64,000 bases of DNA from Oscillatoriaceae cyanobacterium Prado104 (GCA_025454405.1 JALOON010000005.1:1-64000), one strand, 5' to 3'. Counted from the stretch's first letter, positions 26,845-36,675 are shown. The notes: a model not told the origin generated them from the letters alone. A program made the numbers and translations.

Positions 26845-27426
26845 AGGGGTGTTCCGGCTCCAATGTGTACAAAATTTTGGTTTTCTATCTGTGCGATAGT
26901 CTGTTTATTCAGGACTGCGCTCTCACCTGTATGGTGTGCGGGCAGTGAGTCCAGCTTTAATACAGTCTTCGATAGGGTGTCATCTCTATACTGCGGGCGT
27001 TGAGACCTGGCGATGAAGGGGTGTTTACCGTACCTGTGGGGGGACGGTTGCGACATCGGGCTTGCAGCACGGCAGTTTGCGACTGCTTTTCTTTACTCTT
27101 CCTAATTTACGGGTGCGATCGCGCTTTGGTATTGTGGCAAACCGTATCTGTTGGGTTGTATTTGCCGTCTGGGTTGTAGAATTTTGGTTTGGGTAGCTCG
27201 GGGATCGATCGAGCTTTTTCCTGTTCTGTCAGTGATTGCTGCAAACTTAACTAACAAAACTGACTCAAAGGCTTATTTACGATCGATGTAAGTAATGCCA
27301 TTGCGATCGGTCTGCGACTGTTTAAATTATTGAATAATCCGCCACCAACCCACCAACAAATGATGTAAATCCCACCATCACCCAGAACCCAAAAAAGCTT
27401 ACAATGAAAGCTGGTGATTTTCAGGA
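26845..27426. other. Gene-free region upstream of dnaK
   Basis: 582 bp without a credible frame on either strand. It must carry the dnaK promoter (minus strand) and the promoter of the DUF6888 gene. HIP1-like CGATCG sites are frequent. No tRNA-like or repeat element was seen. Confidence 0.5.
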
Positions 27427-27609
27427 GTGCAAGCTATTCCCACAACAGCGCAGATCTGGCAAACCTTCGTCCTTTGTTGCCAAGCAACAAAATTGTATCG
27501 AAGTGTTAACTTAGTTCGGATAGATGAACGGACAGGTAATGTATTCATCTTAGTTGGCGAAGAAATTGAAATAGAAATAAAACCCAACGGAGAGGCGACA
27601 TTTGTATGA
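27427..27609 (+). CDS. DUF6888-like small protein
   Basis: 60 residues beginning at a GTG (27427): IPTTAQIWQTFVLCCQATKL then YRSVNLVRIDERTGNVFILV, GEEIEIEI. The pattern LVR-x-D-x-RTGN-x-FIL-G-E-x-IEIEI matches a small cyanobacterial family I recall as DUF6888. It overlaps the next gene by ATGA, a pair organisation like that of toxin-antitoxin modules, but function is unknown. The start is uncertain; no ATG exists in the frame and AGGAG lies too close to the GTG. Confidence 0.65.
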   Translation: MQAIPTTAQIWQTFVLCCQATKLYRSVNLVRIDERTGNVFILVGEEIEIEIKPNGEATFV

Positions 27610-27827
27610 AACCTAACTTCAAGGAAATGAGTAAGAAAGAGTTACGCACCTATGTCCTCGCTCATCGAGATGATGATGATGCGTTCTATGCCTTAGCAGA
27701 CAAAATCTCTGCTGAAGCCGCCAATAAAGTTCCTATTCCACCTCTAAAGTCATTAGACGATATCGAAAATTATCCAGAGTTTCTGGAGAAACTTCGCGGC
27801 AATCCGAAGTCGCAAGAACAAGGATAA
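27606..27827 (+). CDS. DUF6887-like small protein
   Basis: 73 residues: MKPNFKEMSKKELRTYVLAH, RDDDDAFYALADKI, then IPPLKSLDDIENYPEFLEKL. It matches the small cyanobacterial family I recall as DUF6887 (MSxxELRxYVLxHRDDxEAF). Translationally coupled to the preceding DUF6888 gene through ATGA. The composition is acidic and charged with no membrane segment. The pair may work together; an antitoxin-like role is inference from layout only. Confidence 0.7.
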   Translation: MKPNFKEMSKKELRTYVLAHRDDDDAFYALADKISAEAANKVPIPPLKSLDDIENYPEFLEKLRGNPKSQEQG

Positions 27828-28385
27828 TATTGAAGCTATCGGGCGATCGACCGCAATTCACAAACAGGTTTTTGCAGGCAATAATTACGCAAAATAACTT
27901 CAGAAACTGGGTCGATCGCATCCTTAACTCATAGAAACCCGGTTTCTTGAACAAACCGAGTTTCTGGGTGTACGGCCAAAAAACTCGGTTGATAATTGAC
28001 TCGTAGGGGTAGCGCCCCGTGTCTAAAGCGCCCGATCGCACTTATCTTTTCGCTTTCCACTGCTTAACATCTTCATCGGAAACATAGTACCGATAAAAGT
28101 CCAACCTTTGCATCTTCCGATACAAACCTCATAACTTTATTACTTCCTAAATTCCAGCCCTTACAGATATTTAGGAAAAAACCTCCTATTTTTACGCAAT
28201 ATCCCAGATTTTGTAACATCGCATACACGATCGCCCCTGCATCGCAGATACTTGGGTACAGTAGGTGCGATCGTCTCCAGCAACAAATACCGCTCGCATC
28301 CAAACTATTCAATGGCGCGTTAATAATGCGCCGATCCCCCTTACACTTGATCTAGACTGAATTTCTTAAGGAACGTTAAACAATA
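27828..28385. other. Gene-free region with AGAAACCCGG hairpin
   Basis: 558 bp. An imperfect palindrome of the AGAAACCCGGTTTCTT family is at 27933-27965. On the minus strand, 28035-28110 encodes a short LDFYRYYVSDEDVKQWKAKR tail preceded by a stop in frame, possibly a gene remnant. The glgA leader occupies the 3' end with AAGGAA 15 bp before its ATG. Confidence 0.45.
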
Positions 28386-29807
28386 ATGCGAATTTTATTT
28401 GTATCCGCCGAAGCAGCACCCCTGGCAAAAGTAGGTGGTATGGGCGATGTCGTCGGCGCATTACCTAAATTCCTGCGACGCATGGGTCACGATGTCCGCA
28501 TCTTCATGCCTTACTACGGCTTCCTCCCGGACAAAATCGACATTCCCAAAGAACCCGTGTGGAAAGGGGCGGCGATGTTCCAAGAGTTCTCCGTTTATGA
28601 AACTGTGCTGCCAGGAACCGACGTTCCGTTATACTTATTCGGACATCCCGCTTTTATGCCCCGCCGCATTTACGGAGGCCCTGATGAAGACTGGCGGTTC
28701 ACTTTTTTTGCTAACGGCGCTGCTGAATTTGCCTGGAATTACTGGAAACCGCAAATTATCCACTGTCACGATTGGCATACGGGAATGATACCGGTTTGGA
28801 TGCACCAAGACCCCGATATCAGCACGGTTTTTACCATTCACAATTTAGCCTATCAAGGGCCGTGGCGCTGGAAATTAGAGCAGATGACTTGGTGTCCTTG
28901 GTACATGCAAGGTCACAATACAATGGCGGCGGCGGTGCAGTATGCCGATCGAGTAAATACTGTTTCGCCGACTTATGCGGAGCAAATTAAAACTGCTGCT
29001 TACGGGGAAACTTTAGAAGGTTTGCTGTCTTTTATTAGCGGCAAAATGTCGGGAATTTTGAACGGAATTGATGCAGAATCTTACAACCCCGGCACTGACA
29101 AGTACCTCGCGCAAAACTTCACTGTTGAAACTATTGACAAGCGCCCTGCAAATAAGGTAGCCCTGCAAGAAGAAGTCGGTTTGGAAGTAAATAAAAATGC
29201 TTTCTTAATCGGTATGGTGTCCCGCTTGGTCGAACAGAAAGGATTGGATTTAATCATTCAAATTCTCGATCGATTTATGGCCTATACCGATTCTCAATTT
29301 ATTGTATTGGGAACGGGCGATCGCTACTACGAAACTCAACTCTGGCAAATGACTGCGCGCTATCCCGGCAGAATGTCCACTCAGTTGCTGTACAACGATG
29401 CGCTTTCCCGCCGCATTTACGCAGGCTGCGACGCCTTCATGATGCCCAGCCGCTTCGAGCCCTGCGGTATCAGCCAAATGCTGGCCTTGCGCTACGGTTG
29501 CGTGCCAATTGTCCGCAAGACAGGCGGTTTAGTCGATACGGTTTCGCACCACGATCCAGTAAATCTTGCAGGTACGGGTTATTGTTTCGATCGATACGAA
29601 CCGCTGGATTTGTTCACTTGTACGATTCGAGCTTCTGAAGGTTTCCGCTACAAAGATAAGTGGAAAGAATTGCAAATGCGCGGCATGAAAGAAAACTTTG
29701 GCTGGGATCTTTCTGCTGGGGAATACATCAAGTTGTACCGGAGTGTTTTGGGGCTGCCGCCGGAAGAACCCGCACTGGAACCAGAGCCAGAATTGATTGT
29801 AGGTTAA
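28386..29807 (+). CDS. glgA: Glycogen synthase (ADP-glucose), GT5
   Basis: 473 residues, the normal length for bacterial GlgA. It transfers glucose from ADP-glucose to alpha-1,4-glucan ends. The N-terminus has the [13 protein letters not shown] motif (Lys15, ADP-glucose binding) and the [10 protein letters not shown] strand. Middle: [23 protein letters not shown] and [12 protein letters not shown]-terminal Rossmann domain: [16 protein letters not shown] and the [19 protein letters not shown] catalytic loop, then [10 protein letters not shown]. Single gene; a perfect hairpin follows at 29901. Confidence 0.97.
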   Translation: MRILFVSAEAAPLAKVGGMGDVVGALPKFLRRMGHDVRIFMPYYGFLPDKIDIPKEPVWKGAAMFQEFSVYETVLPGTDVPLYLFGHPAFMPRRIYGGPDEDWRFTFFANGAAEFAWNYWKPQIIHCHDWHTGMIPVWMHQDPDISTVFTIHNLAYQGPWRWKLEQMTWCPWYMQGHNTMAAAVQYADRVNTVSPTYAEQIKTAAYGETLEGLLSFISGKMSGILNGIDAESYNPGTDKYLAQNFTVETIDKRPANKVALQEEVGLEVNKNAFLIGMVSRLVEQKGLDLIIQILDRFMAYTDSQFIVLGTGDRYYETQLWQMTARYPGRMSTQLLYNDALSRRIYAGCDAFMMPSRFEPCGISQMLALRYGCVPIVRKTGGLVDTVSHHDPVNLAGTGYCFDRYEPLDLFTCTIRASEGFRYKDKWKELQMRGMKENFGWDLSAGEYIKLYRSVLGLPPEEPALEPEPELIVG

Positions 29808-29900
29808 TTTAAATTGTAGGGTGCGTCAGTCTTGGGTTAGTAGTAGGAAACATTGGGGTTCGATCGACTGATATTTTGCAGGCGCGATCGACCCCAATTG

Positions 29901-29934
29901 GTTCGTAGTGCGGACGAAAGTCCGCACTACGAAC
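29901..29934. terminator. 15-bp hairpin with GAAA tetraloop
   Basis: GTTCGTAGTGCGGAC and its exact complement around GAAA, 93 bp after glgA, followed by GTTTTTG. A strong candidate terminator, and a relative of the element at 10493. Between here and 30439 I see one weak 37-codon frame (30134-30247, minus) and the inverted repeat below. Confidence 0.6.
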
Positions 29935-30289
29935 TGTTTTTGTTATTTGAGCTAATGACTGTTATCTCGATCGAAAGTACCGACATGAATATTTGCTTGA
30001 GGATTGCCTGCGATACAAAATCCGGGTTAAATATTCAGTTTATCTCCCTCGATGACGGCTGCGGTTGAAACAGGTACTAAACAAACTTTCCTCCGCCTGG
30101 GCGCGATCGCGATCGTGCAGCCAGTTTCTTCTGTCAGCCTTGAGGGTTCTTTAGGGTTCGTTTGACGATCGATAGCGGTTTCAGCTTTACTTCCGCATAA
30201 GGATAAGAATCTGAATAGACATCAACTAATGTTAAAACTGCTTTCATAGCCTCCCGGTTCGGTAGTACATCTGATAAAATTGATATGTA

Positions 30290-30393
30290 ATACCAAATCC
30301 GGGTTTCTTACCCCCTTTATGAAAGAGCAAAAAAATTTCTCCCCCTCTCCCCCTCTCCCACAATAAAGGGGATGAATAACCCGGATTTGGTAT
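30290..30393. repeat. 104-bp MITE-like inverted repeat
   Basis: Perfect 16-bp terminal arms ATACCAAATCCGGGTT (30290-30305) and complement (30378-30393), with an inner 9-bp pair CCCCTTTAT (30312-30320) / ATAAAGGGG (30363-30371). It has no coding capacity and sits 46 bp before the RTX gene start. Confidence 0.6.
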
Positions 30394-30439
30394 AAGTGAT
30401 TTGCTTTTCTTTCCAACCTTAAAAAAGGAGGGAAAAAAT

Positions 30440-32260
30440 ATGGCAACACCAGAAATCAATGTAATCTATGGTACGGACGGCGACGATCCCCTCACAGGCA
30501 CGGCCGGTAAAGACGAAATCTATGGTCGCAAGGGCAATGACACCCTCGTTGGCCTTGAGGGCGACGACGCTTTGTATGGCGAGACAGGAAACAACAGCCT
30601 TAGTGGGGGTGGGGGCAATGACACCCTGGATGCCGCCGGCGGTGGCAGGGGCATCCTGGATGGGGGTTCTGGCAATGACAGCCTCAGTGGAGTTTTCGGT
30701 GACAATTTCAGTCTCGCTGGTGGCGATGGCGAAGACACACTGCAAGGTGGCGACAATCAAACTTTGGATGGCGGTACGGGCAATGACAGCCTCAGCTCTG
30801 GTGGTGCTAACACCTTAGAAGGGGGTGCTGGCGATGATACGCTCAATGACAAATATGGCGGCAACCAATATCGTGACGCGGTGCTGCGAGGCGGTGCAGG
30901 TAACGATCGCTATCTAATCTATACTGAGCGGGCGACTCAACTTCAAATTCAGGATACTGGTGGGATCGATCGCTTAGACTTTACTGATTTTACAGGCTAC
31001 AGAATCACTACCAGCCCTGCCCTGTCCCTGTCGTTATCACAGGAAAATACAGGCTTGGCCCGACAAGGCACGAGTTTAGTGATTGACACTAACAAAGACG
31101 GGATCGCGCTGGCTGCGGATGTTGAAAAAGAAGTTGTAATTTTAGACTTTTTCGGTACTTCCCCAACGATCGCGGGTGCGGGCTTCATCGAAACTGTGGG
31201 TAATCTCTCTGGCAGTCAGATTCTGACTGCTAATTTAGCTGATACATCGATCTCGCCCACACCGACACCGACACCCGCGCCCGCCCCAACCCCCGCGACG
31301 ACACCAACACCCGCGCCGACGCCTACGCCAACAACGGGCACGCCGACACCCACGCCAATAGGTACAACCACCCCTACGCCTGCGCCAACAACGGGAACAA
31401 CCGCACCTGCACCCGTTTTTACACCCGCGCCGGCTCAAACGATCGCATCCCCGATCGCACCGATATTCACCAACGTACCCGCACCGACAATCTCGCCGCA
31501 GCCGATCGGCAGCAGCGACGGTGACGTTATAGTTGCGATCGACTCTACTCCTTTGTACGGCAACCGAGGCAACGATACCTTAATCGGCAATAGCGAAAAT
31601 AACTTGTTCTTCGGAGGCAAAAATGATGACCTCTTATTTGGCGATGAAGGCAACGATTTGCTATTTGGAAATCAAGGAAATGACACCGCGTTAGGAGGCG
31701 ACGGTAACGATACCGCGTTAGGAGGAAAAGGTGACGATCTCTTATTTGGCGGCGACGGTAACGATGCCCTCAGCGGCGATCGAGGCAACAATACTTTAGC
31801 CGGCGAGGCGGGTAACGACAGCCTTTACGGCGGCCAAAATAATGATGTTTTGCTCGGCGGTAGCGGCAGCGATTTCCTGTTTGCTAAAGAAGGTAATGAC
31901 ATTCTCAGCGGCGTTGACGGATCTGCTGCCAATCCTGGACGCGGCGAAGTTGATACGCTGATTGGTGCTGAAGGTAATGATACTTTCTTGTTGGGAGATG
32001 CCACTAAGTTCTACTACAATGACGGCATCGATAGCGCTACTGGCAGCAACGATTATGCTTTGATTATCGGTTTCAACCCAACTGAAGATATCATTCAACT
32101 TCAAGGTGCTCGCAGTACCTATCAGTTAGGTGCTTCTCCTGCAGGATTGCCCGTTGGAGTCGGTATTTTCAAGAAGACTGCAAGTGCTGATGAATTAATC
32201 GCGATCGTGCAACCGTTTTCTACTTTTAGTCTAGAAAGCAATTCCGTGCGATTCGTTTAA
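30440..32260 (+). CDS. RTX/hemolysin-type calcium-binding protein
   Basis: About 606 residues from the ATG at 30440, which has a strong AAAGGAGGG 8 bp upstream. Two clusters of RTX nonapeptides (GGxGxDxLx): about 10-165 (YGTDGDDPLTGTAGKDEIYG...) and about 370-520 (YGNRGNDTLIGNSENNLFFG, LLFGGDGNDALSGDRGNNTL). They are separated by a Thr/Pro/Ala-rich linker (about 268-350, TPTPTPAPAPTP). The C-terminal domain (DTLIGAEGNDTFLLGDATKF, then YALIIGFNPTEDIIQLQGA, VRFV) is typical of cyanobacterial RTX proteins. There is no signal peptide; type I secretion is expected and Ca2+ folds the protein outside. Surface or matrix role unknown. Confidence 0.9.
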   Translation: MATPEINVIYGTDGDDPLTGTAGKDEIYGRKGNDTLVGLEGDDALYGETGNNSLSGGGGNDTLDAAGGGRGILDGGSGNDSLSGVFGDNFSLAGGDGEDTLQGGDNQTLDGGTGNDSLSSGGANTLEGGAGDDTLNDKYGGNQYRDAVLRGGAGNDRYLIYTERATQLQIQDTGGIDRLDFTDFTGYRITTSPALSLSLSQENTGLARQGTSLVIDTNKDGIALAADVEKEVVILDFFGTSPTIAGAGFIETVGNLSGSQILTANLADTSISPTPTPTPAPAPTPATTPTPAPTPTPTTGTPTPTPIGTTTPTPAPTTGTTAPAPVFTPAPAQTIASPIAPIFTNVPAPTISPQPIGSSDGDVIVAIDSTPLYGNRGNDTLIGNSENNLFFGGKNDDLLFGDEGNDLLFGNQGNDTALGGDGNDTALGGKGDDLLFGGDGNDALSGDRGNNTLAGEAGNDSLYGGQNNDVLLGGSGSDFLFAKEGNDILSGVDGSAANPGRGEVDTLIGAEGNDTFLLGDATKFYYNDGIDSATGSNDYALIIGFNPTEDIIQLQGARSTYQLGASPAGLPVGVGIFKKTASADELIAIVQPFSTFSLESNSVRFV

Positions 32261-32323
32261 GAGACTTGTATCGCGTCCGAAATTGTTCGATCGGGCGCGA
32301 TCGGAACTTGCGCACCAGCAACT

Positions 32324-32389
32324 AGAAACCGGGTTTTTTATGACTGTAGTTAGCCTAGACCCGCGGATTCGGTAAAAAACCCGGTTTCT
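32324..32389. terminator. 17-bp inverted repeat between convergent RTX and aspS genes
   Basis: AGAAACCGGGTTTTTTA (32324-32340) and its exact complement (32373-32389). Because the arms carry T-runs on both strands, it fits a bidirectional terminator. Member of the AGAAACCCGG family. Confidence 0.65.
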
Positions 32390-32456
32390 CAGGTCAAATG
32401 TCAAAATATGAGTTGACTAACTATCAATGGTTAATTGTTAATTATCAACAATTACA

Positions 32457-34241
32457 TTATGACTTCGGAATGTAGGTCGATCGCACTTGCAATTCCTTCA
32501 ACTGTTTCTCATCCACACTCGACGGCGCACTGGTTAACAAACACCCGGCTTGTTGCGTCTTCGGAAAAGCCATAACATCCCGAATCGACTCTTCGCCAGC
32601 TAACAGCATCACCAACCGATCCAAGCCGTAAGCAATTCCGCCGTGGGGAGGAGTTCCGTATTCAAACGCCTCCAACAAAAAGCCGAATTTATTGTAAGCT
32701 TGTTCGGTAGATAATCCGATCGCCTCAAACACTTGTTCCTGAATTTCCCGCTGGTAAATCCGCCGCGAACCGCCGCCAACTTCCGTACCGTTTAACACCA
32801 AATCGTAAGCTTGAGCTCTTGCTGTTTTCAAATCGCCCAAATCGTCGGGATGCGGTGCGGTAAACGGGTGGTGCAAAGCTTCCAAACGCTTCTCATCGGC
32901 ATTCCATTCAAACATCGGAAAATCCGTCACCCACAGCAGATTAATTTTATCTTTATCAATTAATCCCAAGTCGTTGCCAACGTACAAACGCAATCTATCC
33001 AAAATCTTATTGACGGTTGGCGCGTCGGCTGCTGCAAATAACAGTAAATGACCGGCTTTTGCGCCCGTGCGATCGAGCAATTCCTGTTTCTGTTCCTCAG
33101 TCAAATTATCCTTAATTGCACCGATAGTATCGATTTCGCCATTCTCCCTGACGCGAATGAAAGCCAATCCTTTCGCACCGGCTTCGGTGGCTTCTTTAAA
33201 CACATCGCCTTTTTTGATCCGCTCGTTAGAAAAAGCCTCATTCCCGCCGGGAATTGGCAAAACTTTGACAATTCCGCCCGCAGCAACTGCGCCGGAAAAC
33301 ACTTTAAATCCCGAATCTTTCATCAAATCAGAAACATCGACTAATTCCAAACCGAAGCGAGTATCCGGTTTGTCGCTGCCGTACCGATCCATCGCTTCCG
33401 CGTAAGTCAAGCGCGGGAAAGGACGCGGCAATTCAATGCCTCTAACTGTTTGGAAAATGTGGCAAACCAAACCTTCATTTAATTCGATGATTTCTTCCAC
33501 CGACATGAAACTCATTTCCATGTCCAACTGCGTGAATTCCGGTTGCCTGTCGGCGCGCAAATCTTCATCGCGGAAACAGCGGGCAATTTGATAATATCTG
33601 TCAAAACCCGACACCATCAACAACTGTTTGAACAACTGCGGCGACTGCGGCAAAGCAAACCATTCCCCCGGATTCACGCGGCTGGGAACTAGATAATCCC
33701 TCGCACCTTCGGGAGTCGCGCGAGTCAAAATCGGCGTTTCAATTTCCATGAAACCGGCCGCATCTTCGAGATAGCGGCGCATGGCTTTGACAACTTGATG
33801 GCGAAGCTGCAAATTGCGACTCATGCGATCGCGCCGCAAGTCCAAATATCGATATTTCAAGCGCAAATCTTCCCGCACGTTTTCTGTTTCCGCCGTCGCA
33901 ACTTGAAACGGCAACTGCTTGCGCACCGCATTTAACAACTCAATCTCGTCAGCGTAAATTTCCACTTCACCGGTGGGCAATTTCGGGTTGAGAGAATCTT
34001 CAGGGCGATTGGTTACTCTACCTGTAATTCTGACCACGTATTCGTTGCGCAAAGCATTTGCTGCCTCATAAGAATCCGGCGTGCGCTGCGGATCGCTGAC
34101 GATTTGCACGATACCCGATCGATCGCGCAAATCCACAAAAATTACCCCGCCATGATCGCGGCGGCGATCGACCCATCCGTAAAGGGTGACAGTCTCTGAG
34201 ATGTGTTCGCTTCGCAGTTCGCCGCAGTAGTAGGTTCTCAT
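32457..34241 (-). CDS. aspS: Aspartyl-tRNA synthetase
   Basis: 594 residues, bacterial type. N-terminal OB-fold anticodon-binding domain ([20 protein letters not shown]). Class II motif 2, [20 protein letters not shown]; the bacterial GAD insertion domain in the middle (about 290-420); motif 3, [19 protein letters not shown]. It charges tRNA-Asp in the cytoplasm. Single gene; a CCTTCTT heptad tract lies on its sense strand 45-100 bp upstream of the ATG. Confidence 0.97.
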   Translation of the reverse strand: MRTYYCGELRSEHISETVTLYGWVDRRRDHGGVIFVDLRDRSGIVQIVSDPQRTPDSYEAANALRNEYVVRITGRVTNRPEDSLNPKLPTGEVEIYADEIELLNAVRKQLPFQVATAETENVREDLRLKYRYLDLRRDRMSRNLQLRHQVVKAMRRYLEDAAGFMEIETPILTRATPEGARDYLVPSRVNPGEWFALPQSPQLFKQLLMVSGFDRYYQIARCFRDEDLRADRQPEFTQLDMEMSFMSVEEIIELNEGLVCHIFQTVRGIELPRPFPRLTYAEAMDRYGSDKPDTRFGLELVDVSDLMKDSGFKVFSGAVAAGGIVKVLPIPGGNEAFSNERIKKGDVFKEATEAGAKGLAFIRVRENGEIDTIGAIKDNLTEEQKQELLDRTGAKAGHLLLFAAADAPTVNKILDRLRLYVGNDLGLIDKDKINLLWVTDFPMFEWNADEKRLEALHHPFTAPHPDDLGDLKTARAQAYDLVLNGTEVGGGSRRIYQREIQEQVFEAIGLSTEQAYNKFGFLLEAFEYGTPPHGGIAYGLDRLVMLLAGEESIRDVMAFPKTQQAGCLLTSAPSSVDEKQLKELQVRSTYIPKS

Positions 34242-34283
34242 GATTTGGGGTGATGGACTAAAAATTCAGCTTTTCAATTATGC

Positions 34284-34342
34284 CGTAAGGAGAAGGAAGA
34301 AGGAAGAAGGAAGAAGGAAGAAGGATGGAGGAAGAAGGAACA
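34284..34342. repeat. Heptanucleotide tandem repeat (AAGAAGG)n upstream of aspS
   Basis: Complement of the CCTTCTT heptad; on the aspS sense strand it is a pyrimidine tract, as at 17286 and 44755. Confidence 0.8.
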
Positions 34343-34382
34343 ATGACCATCCGGCAAGCTTTTCGTTAAGTGCGATCGGCGG

Positions 34383-34559
34383 CTAATCCTTACTTGGTTG
34401 ATTTTCGACTATTGGTGTCGTTTTGCGTTTTTCCAGCCAATCTTGAACCAATTCGCAGACAATCTGACTCATGTTTACGCCTTCGAGGACACAAGCAGAT
34501 TTGAACTCTCTTTTCAAATCGAGAGGGATAACAACGTGCATAGTAGTTTCTTTCGCCAT
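34383..34559 (-). CDS. Ribbon-helix-helix (ParG/CopG-like) small protein
   Basis: 58 residues from the ATG at 34559: MAKETTMHVVIPLDLKREFK then SACVLEGVNMSQIVCELVQD, WLEKRK. A beta strand followed by two helices with SQIV/LVxDWL is the ribbon-helix-helix DNA-binding fold, as in ParG and many antitoxins. No partner gene is adjacent. Longer starts (34616, 34608) lack the family N-terminus. Chromosomal orphan regulator or antitoxin. Confidence 0.7.
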   Translation of the reverse strand: MAKETTMHVVIPLDLKREFKSACVLEGVNMSQIVCELVQDWLEKRKTTPIVENQPSKD

Positions 34560-34709
34560 GTTTAAAATTTTGACATAAAAACATGGTGGCACTTGTTGCT
34601 GTTTCCATATTTCCATGTTACCATGAACTCAGCAAAACCAAACCCCCACCGCTTATGACACCAATCAAGACACGGCAGGGGTTTGGACTCCAATGTTTAG
34701 GAGATCTAT

Positions 34710-34943
34710 ATGATACCAACACCAAAATCAGTTCCGGAACTACTGCGGGCAGAAGTTCCCAACGCGCCCTCCGACAGAAAACCCGTCCGCTTGTTGCTGT
34801 GCGGCACTCCCAAAGGCGTTAACCGCATCATCGATATCCTCCATGTCTTGGGTTTTGCCGAAATTGTAGAATGGAGCCCGCCTCTGCCATCGCCGATTAG
34901 CGGTGAAATTATGCGGATTTTGACTCGCTATTTTGCTGAGTAG
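34710..34943 (+). CDS. Conserved hypothetical cyanobacterial protein
   Basis: 77 residues: VPELLRAEVPNAPSDRKPVR, LLLCGTPKGVNRIIDILHVL, then GFAEIVEWSPPLPSPISGEI and MRILTRYFAE. The LLLxGTPxGVNxIIxxLHxLGFAE...WSPPxPxP pattern is familiar from cyanobacterial genomes but carries no named domain. AGGAG lies 11-12 bp upstream of the ATG (TTAGGAGATCTATATG). No membrane segment or signal. Function unknown. Confidence 0.7.
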   Translation: MIPTPKSVPELLRAEVPNAPSDRKPVRLLLCGTPKGVNRIIDILHVLGFAEIVEWSPPLPSPISGEIMRILTRYFAE

Positions 34944-34979
34944 AAATTAAGGTCGATCTGAAGATTTTGCACCAATCCC

Positions 34980-35045
34980 AGAAACCGGGTTTTTGGCAAG
35001 AATTCTGCATCAAAGCGAATATTGTTTGTCAAAAACCCGGTTTCT
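34980..35045. terminator. 16-bp inverted repeat AGAAACCGGGTTTTTG
   Basis: Arms at 34980-34995 and 35030-35045, 36 bp after the preceding stop; same AGAAACCCGG family, placed as a terminator. Confidence 0.55.
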
Positions 35046-35125
35046 TGCTGGCTTGTTGATAATGATGCCTGATGTAAGTTAAAACCGACTGCACGGTGCG
35101 ATCGAAAATCTGATAAATTTTAGTC

Positions 35126-35175
35126 CTCTTCCAGAGGACTTTCGCTATGAGACAGGGGTTTGCAACCCCTATCGG
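35126..35175 (+). repeat. AGAGGACTTTCGCTATGAG / GGGGTTTGCAACCCC repeat
   Basis: Third copy of the family at 14335 and 14741, ending just before the cyclo-ligase start and excluding use of the more upstream ATG at 35147. Confidence 0.7.
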
Positions 35176-35203
35176 ACTGGAAGTAAAACGACAAATATGC
35201 AAG

Positions 35204-35785
35204 ATGAACAATTCCGAAACTTCCTTAACTAAAACAGAATTAAGAAAATCGCTCCTCAAAACCCGCAAATCTCTCCCAGAAAAAGAATGGAGAGAAAAAA
35301 GCGATCGACTCTGCAACAACCTGCAAAAATCCCCCCTATTTACACAAGCAAAAACTATCCTCGCCTACTTCAGTTTTCGCCAAGAACCGGATTTAAGTCC
35401 CCTATTTACAATTCCTCGCAAATGGGGTTTTCCGCGCTGTATCGGTAAAGACTTATCCTGGCACCTCTGGCAGCCCTCAGATGCTTTACATACTGGAGCT
35501 TACGGCATCCTAGAACCGCTGCCCGACGCTCCTAAAATCGATGCTTCAGAAGTAGATTTAATCCTCGTACCAGCAGTCGGTTGCGATGTTCGCGGCTATC
35601 GCTTGGGCTACGGTGGCGGCTATTACGATCGAATGCTAACTTTACCAGAGTGGCGGTCGAAAATCGCGATCGGCACAATCTTTGATTTTGCCTTGCTCGC
35701 CCAACTACCAGTTGACTCCTGGGACAAACCGCTGCACGGAATTTGCACCGAAAGCCGTTTAGAACTCATACAGGAAAAATCTTAA
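35204..35785 (+). CDS. 5-formyltetrahydrofolate cyclo-ligase
   Basis: About 193 residues; converts 5-formyl-THF to 5,10-methenyl-THF with ATP. N-terminal helix TKTELRKSLLKTRKSLPEKE, middle ILAYFSFRQEPDLSPLF, GAYGILEPLP, and the C-terminal signature VDLILVPAVGCDVRGYRLGY then GGGYYDRML. The start at 35204 (MNNSETSLTK) is preferred because the region before it is an intergenic repeat. It links to the glyA one-carbon pathway at 37891 but is not in an operon with it. Confidence 0.93.
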   Translation: MNNSETSLTKTELRKSLLKTRKSLPEKEWREKSDRLCNNLQKSPLFTQAKTILAYFSFRQEPDLSPLFTIPRKWGFPRCIGKDLSWHLWQPSDALHTGAYGILEPLPDAPKIDASEVDLILVPAVGCDVRGYRLGYGGGYYDRMLTLPEWRSKIAIGTIFDFALLAQLPVDSWDKPLHGICTESRLELIQEKS

Positions 35786-35868
35786 AAGTCGAGCGATCGA
35801 TTTTCACTAATTCTGCTGAGATCCGCATTTATATGTATCCTACTAAAAGTCCTATTTAACATAGGATC

Positions 35869-35896
35869 TAAAATCTAAAATCTAAAATCTAAAATA
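35869..35896. repeat. Heptanucleotide tandem repeat (AAAATCT)n
   Basis: Four copies ending 3 bp before the ATG of the FAH gene, again leaving no Shine-Dalgarno sequence. The same unit occurs at 42282-42297 just before cinA. Confidence 0.75.
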
Positions 35897-35898
35897 GT

Positions 35899-36675
35899 AT
35901 GGCACAACGTTACGTTCGAGTTAAAACAACGCGAGGACAAATCCATTACGGCTTGCTGCAACTGAGCCGCAGCGTTCAAGTATTTGATGCACCTCCCTGG
36001 TTGCAAGGACAGCCCACAGATTTGGAACTTGCGCCAGATACCTATCAAATTCTCGCTCCCTGCTCTCCCTCAAAAATTGTAGCTGTCGGCAAAAATTATG
36101 TCGATCACGCCGCCGAAATGGGAACCCCCGTACCCGACGAACCGCTGCTGTTTTTCAAACCTCCGAGTGCTGTCATCCCCGCAGGTGCAGCGATCCGCTA
36201 CCCGCAACAGTCAGAAAGGGTAGACTATGAAGGAGAATTAGCCTTAGTAATTGGCGAACATTGCGCTAACTGCACTCCCGAACAAGCACACAGCAAAATA
36301 TGGGGTTACACCATTGCTAACGACGTAACAGCAAGAGACTTGCAAAAACGAGACAATCAGTGGGCGAGGGCGAAAGGTTTCGATACATTTTGTCCCCTGG
36401 GACCTTGGATTGTCCGCGAATTAAGTCCGGCCGCACAATTGCAGACTTTTATGAATGAGAGCGATCGACCGGTACAATCATCTCAGATCGATCGCATGGT
36501 ATTTTCCCCAGACTTTCTCGTCTCTTACATCAGTCAAATCATGACCTTAATTCCCGGCGATGTAATACTGACAGGAACGCCGCAAGGTGTCGGACCAATG
36601 CAAATAGGCGATCGGGTCAGAATAGAAATAGAAGGAATCGGCAGTCTAGAGAATACCGTAGTTGTTAGTCATTAG
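35899..36675 (+). CDS. Fumarylacetoacetate hydrolase family protein
   Basis: 258 residues. The N-terminal small domain (YVRVKTTRGQIHYGLLQLS) is followed by the FAH catalytic domain from KIVAVGKNYVDHAAEMGTPV, with metal ligands in DYEGELALVIGEH (the conserved E-x-E-like site) and DVTARDLQKRD, and the ending ILTGTPQGVGPMQIGD. Members are acylpyruvate hydrolases, oxaloacetate decarboxylases or isomerases; the exact substrate cannot be read from the sequence. Preceded directly by AAAATCT heptads. Confidence 0.9.
   Translation: MAQRYVRVKTTRGQIHYGLLQLSRSVQVFDAPPWLQGQPTDLELAPDTYQILAPCSPSKIVAVGKNYVDHAAEMGTPVPDEPLLFFKPPSAVIPAGAAIRYPQQSERVDYEGELALVIGEHCANCTPEQAHSKIWGYTIANDVTARDLQKRDNQWARAKGFDTFCPLGPWIVRELSPAAQLQTFMNESDRPVQSSQIDRMVFSPDFLVSYISQIMTLIPGDVILTGTPQGVGPMQIGDRVRIEIEGIGSLENTVVVSH

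Noticed and set aside
26845..27426. CIRCE element upstream of dnaK
   Set aside because: No TTAGCACTC/GAGTGCTAA inverted pair could be found by eye in the whole gap.
28073..28312. 79-codon minus-strand frame before glgA
   Set aside because: No family likeness and Cys-rich random composition. Another short frame here (LDFYRYYVSDEDVKQWKAKR) has a more natural sequence but a stop directly upstream; at most a remnant.
30134..30247. 37-codon minus-strand frame starting MKAVLTLVDVYSDSYPYAEV
   Set aside because: Protein-like composition and a GGGAGG nearby, but the ribosome site is only 2 bp from the ATG and no family is recognised; too short to support.
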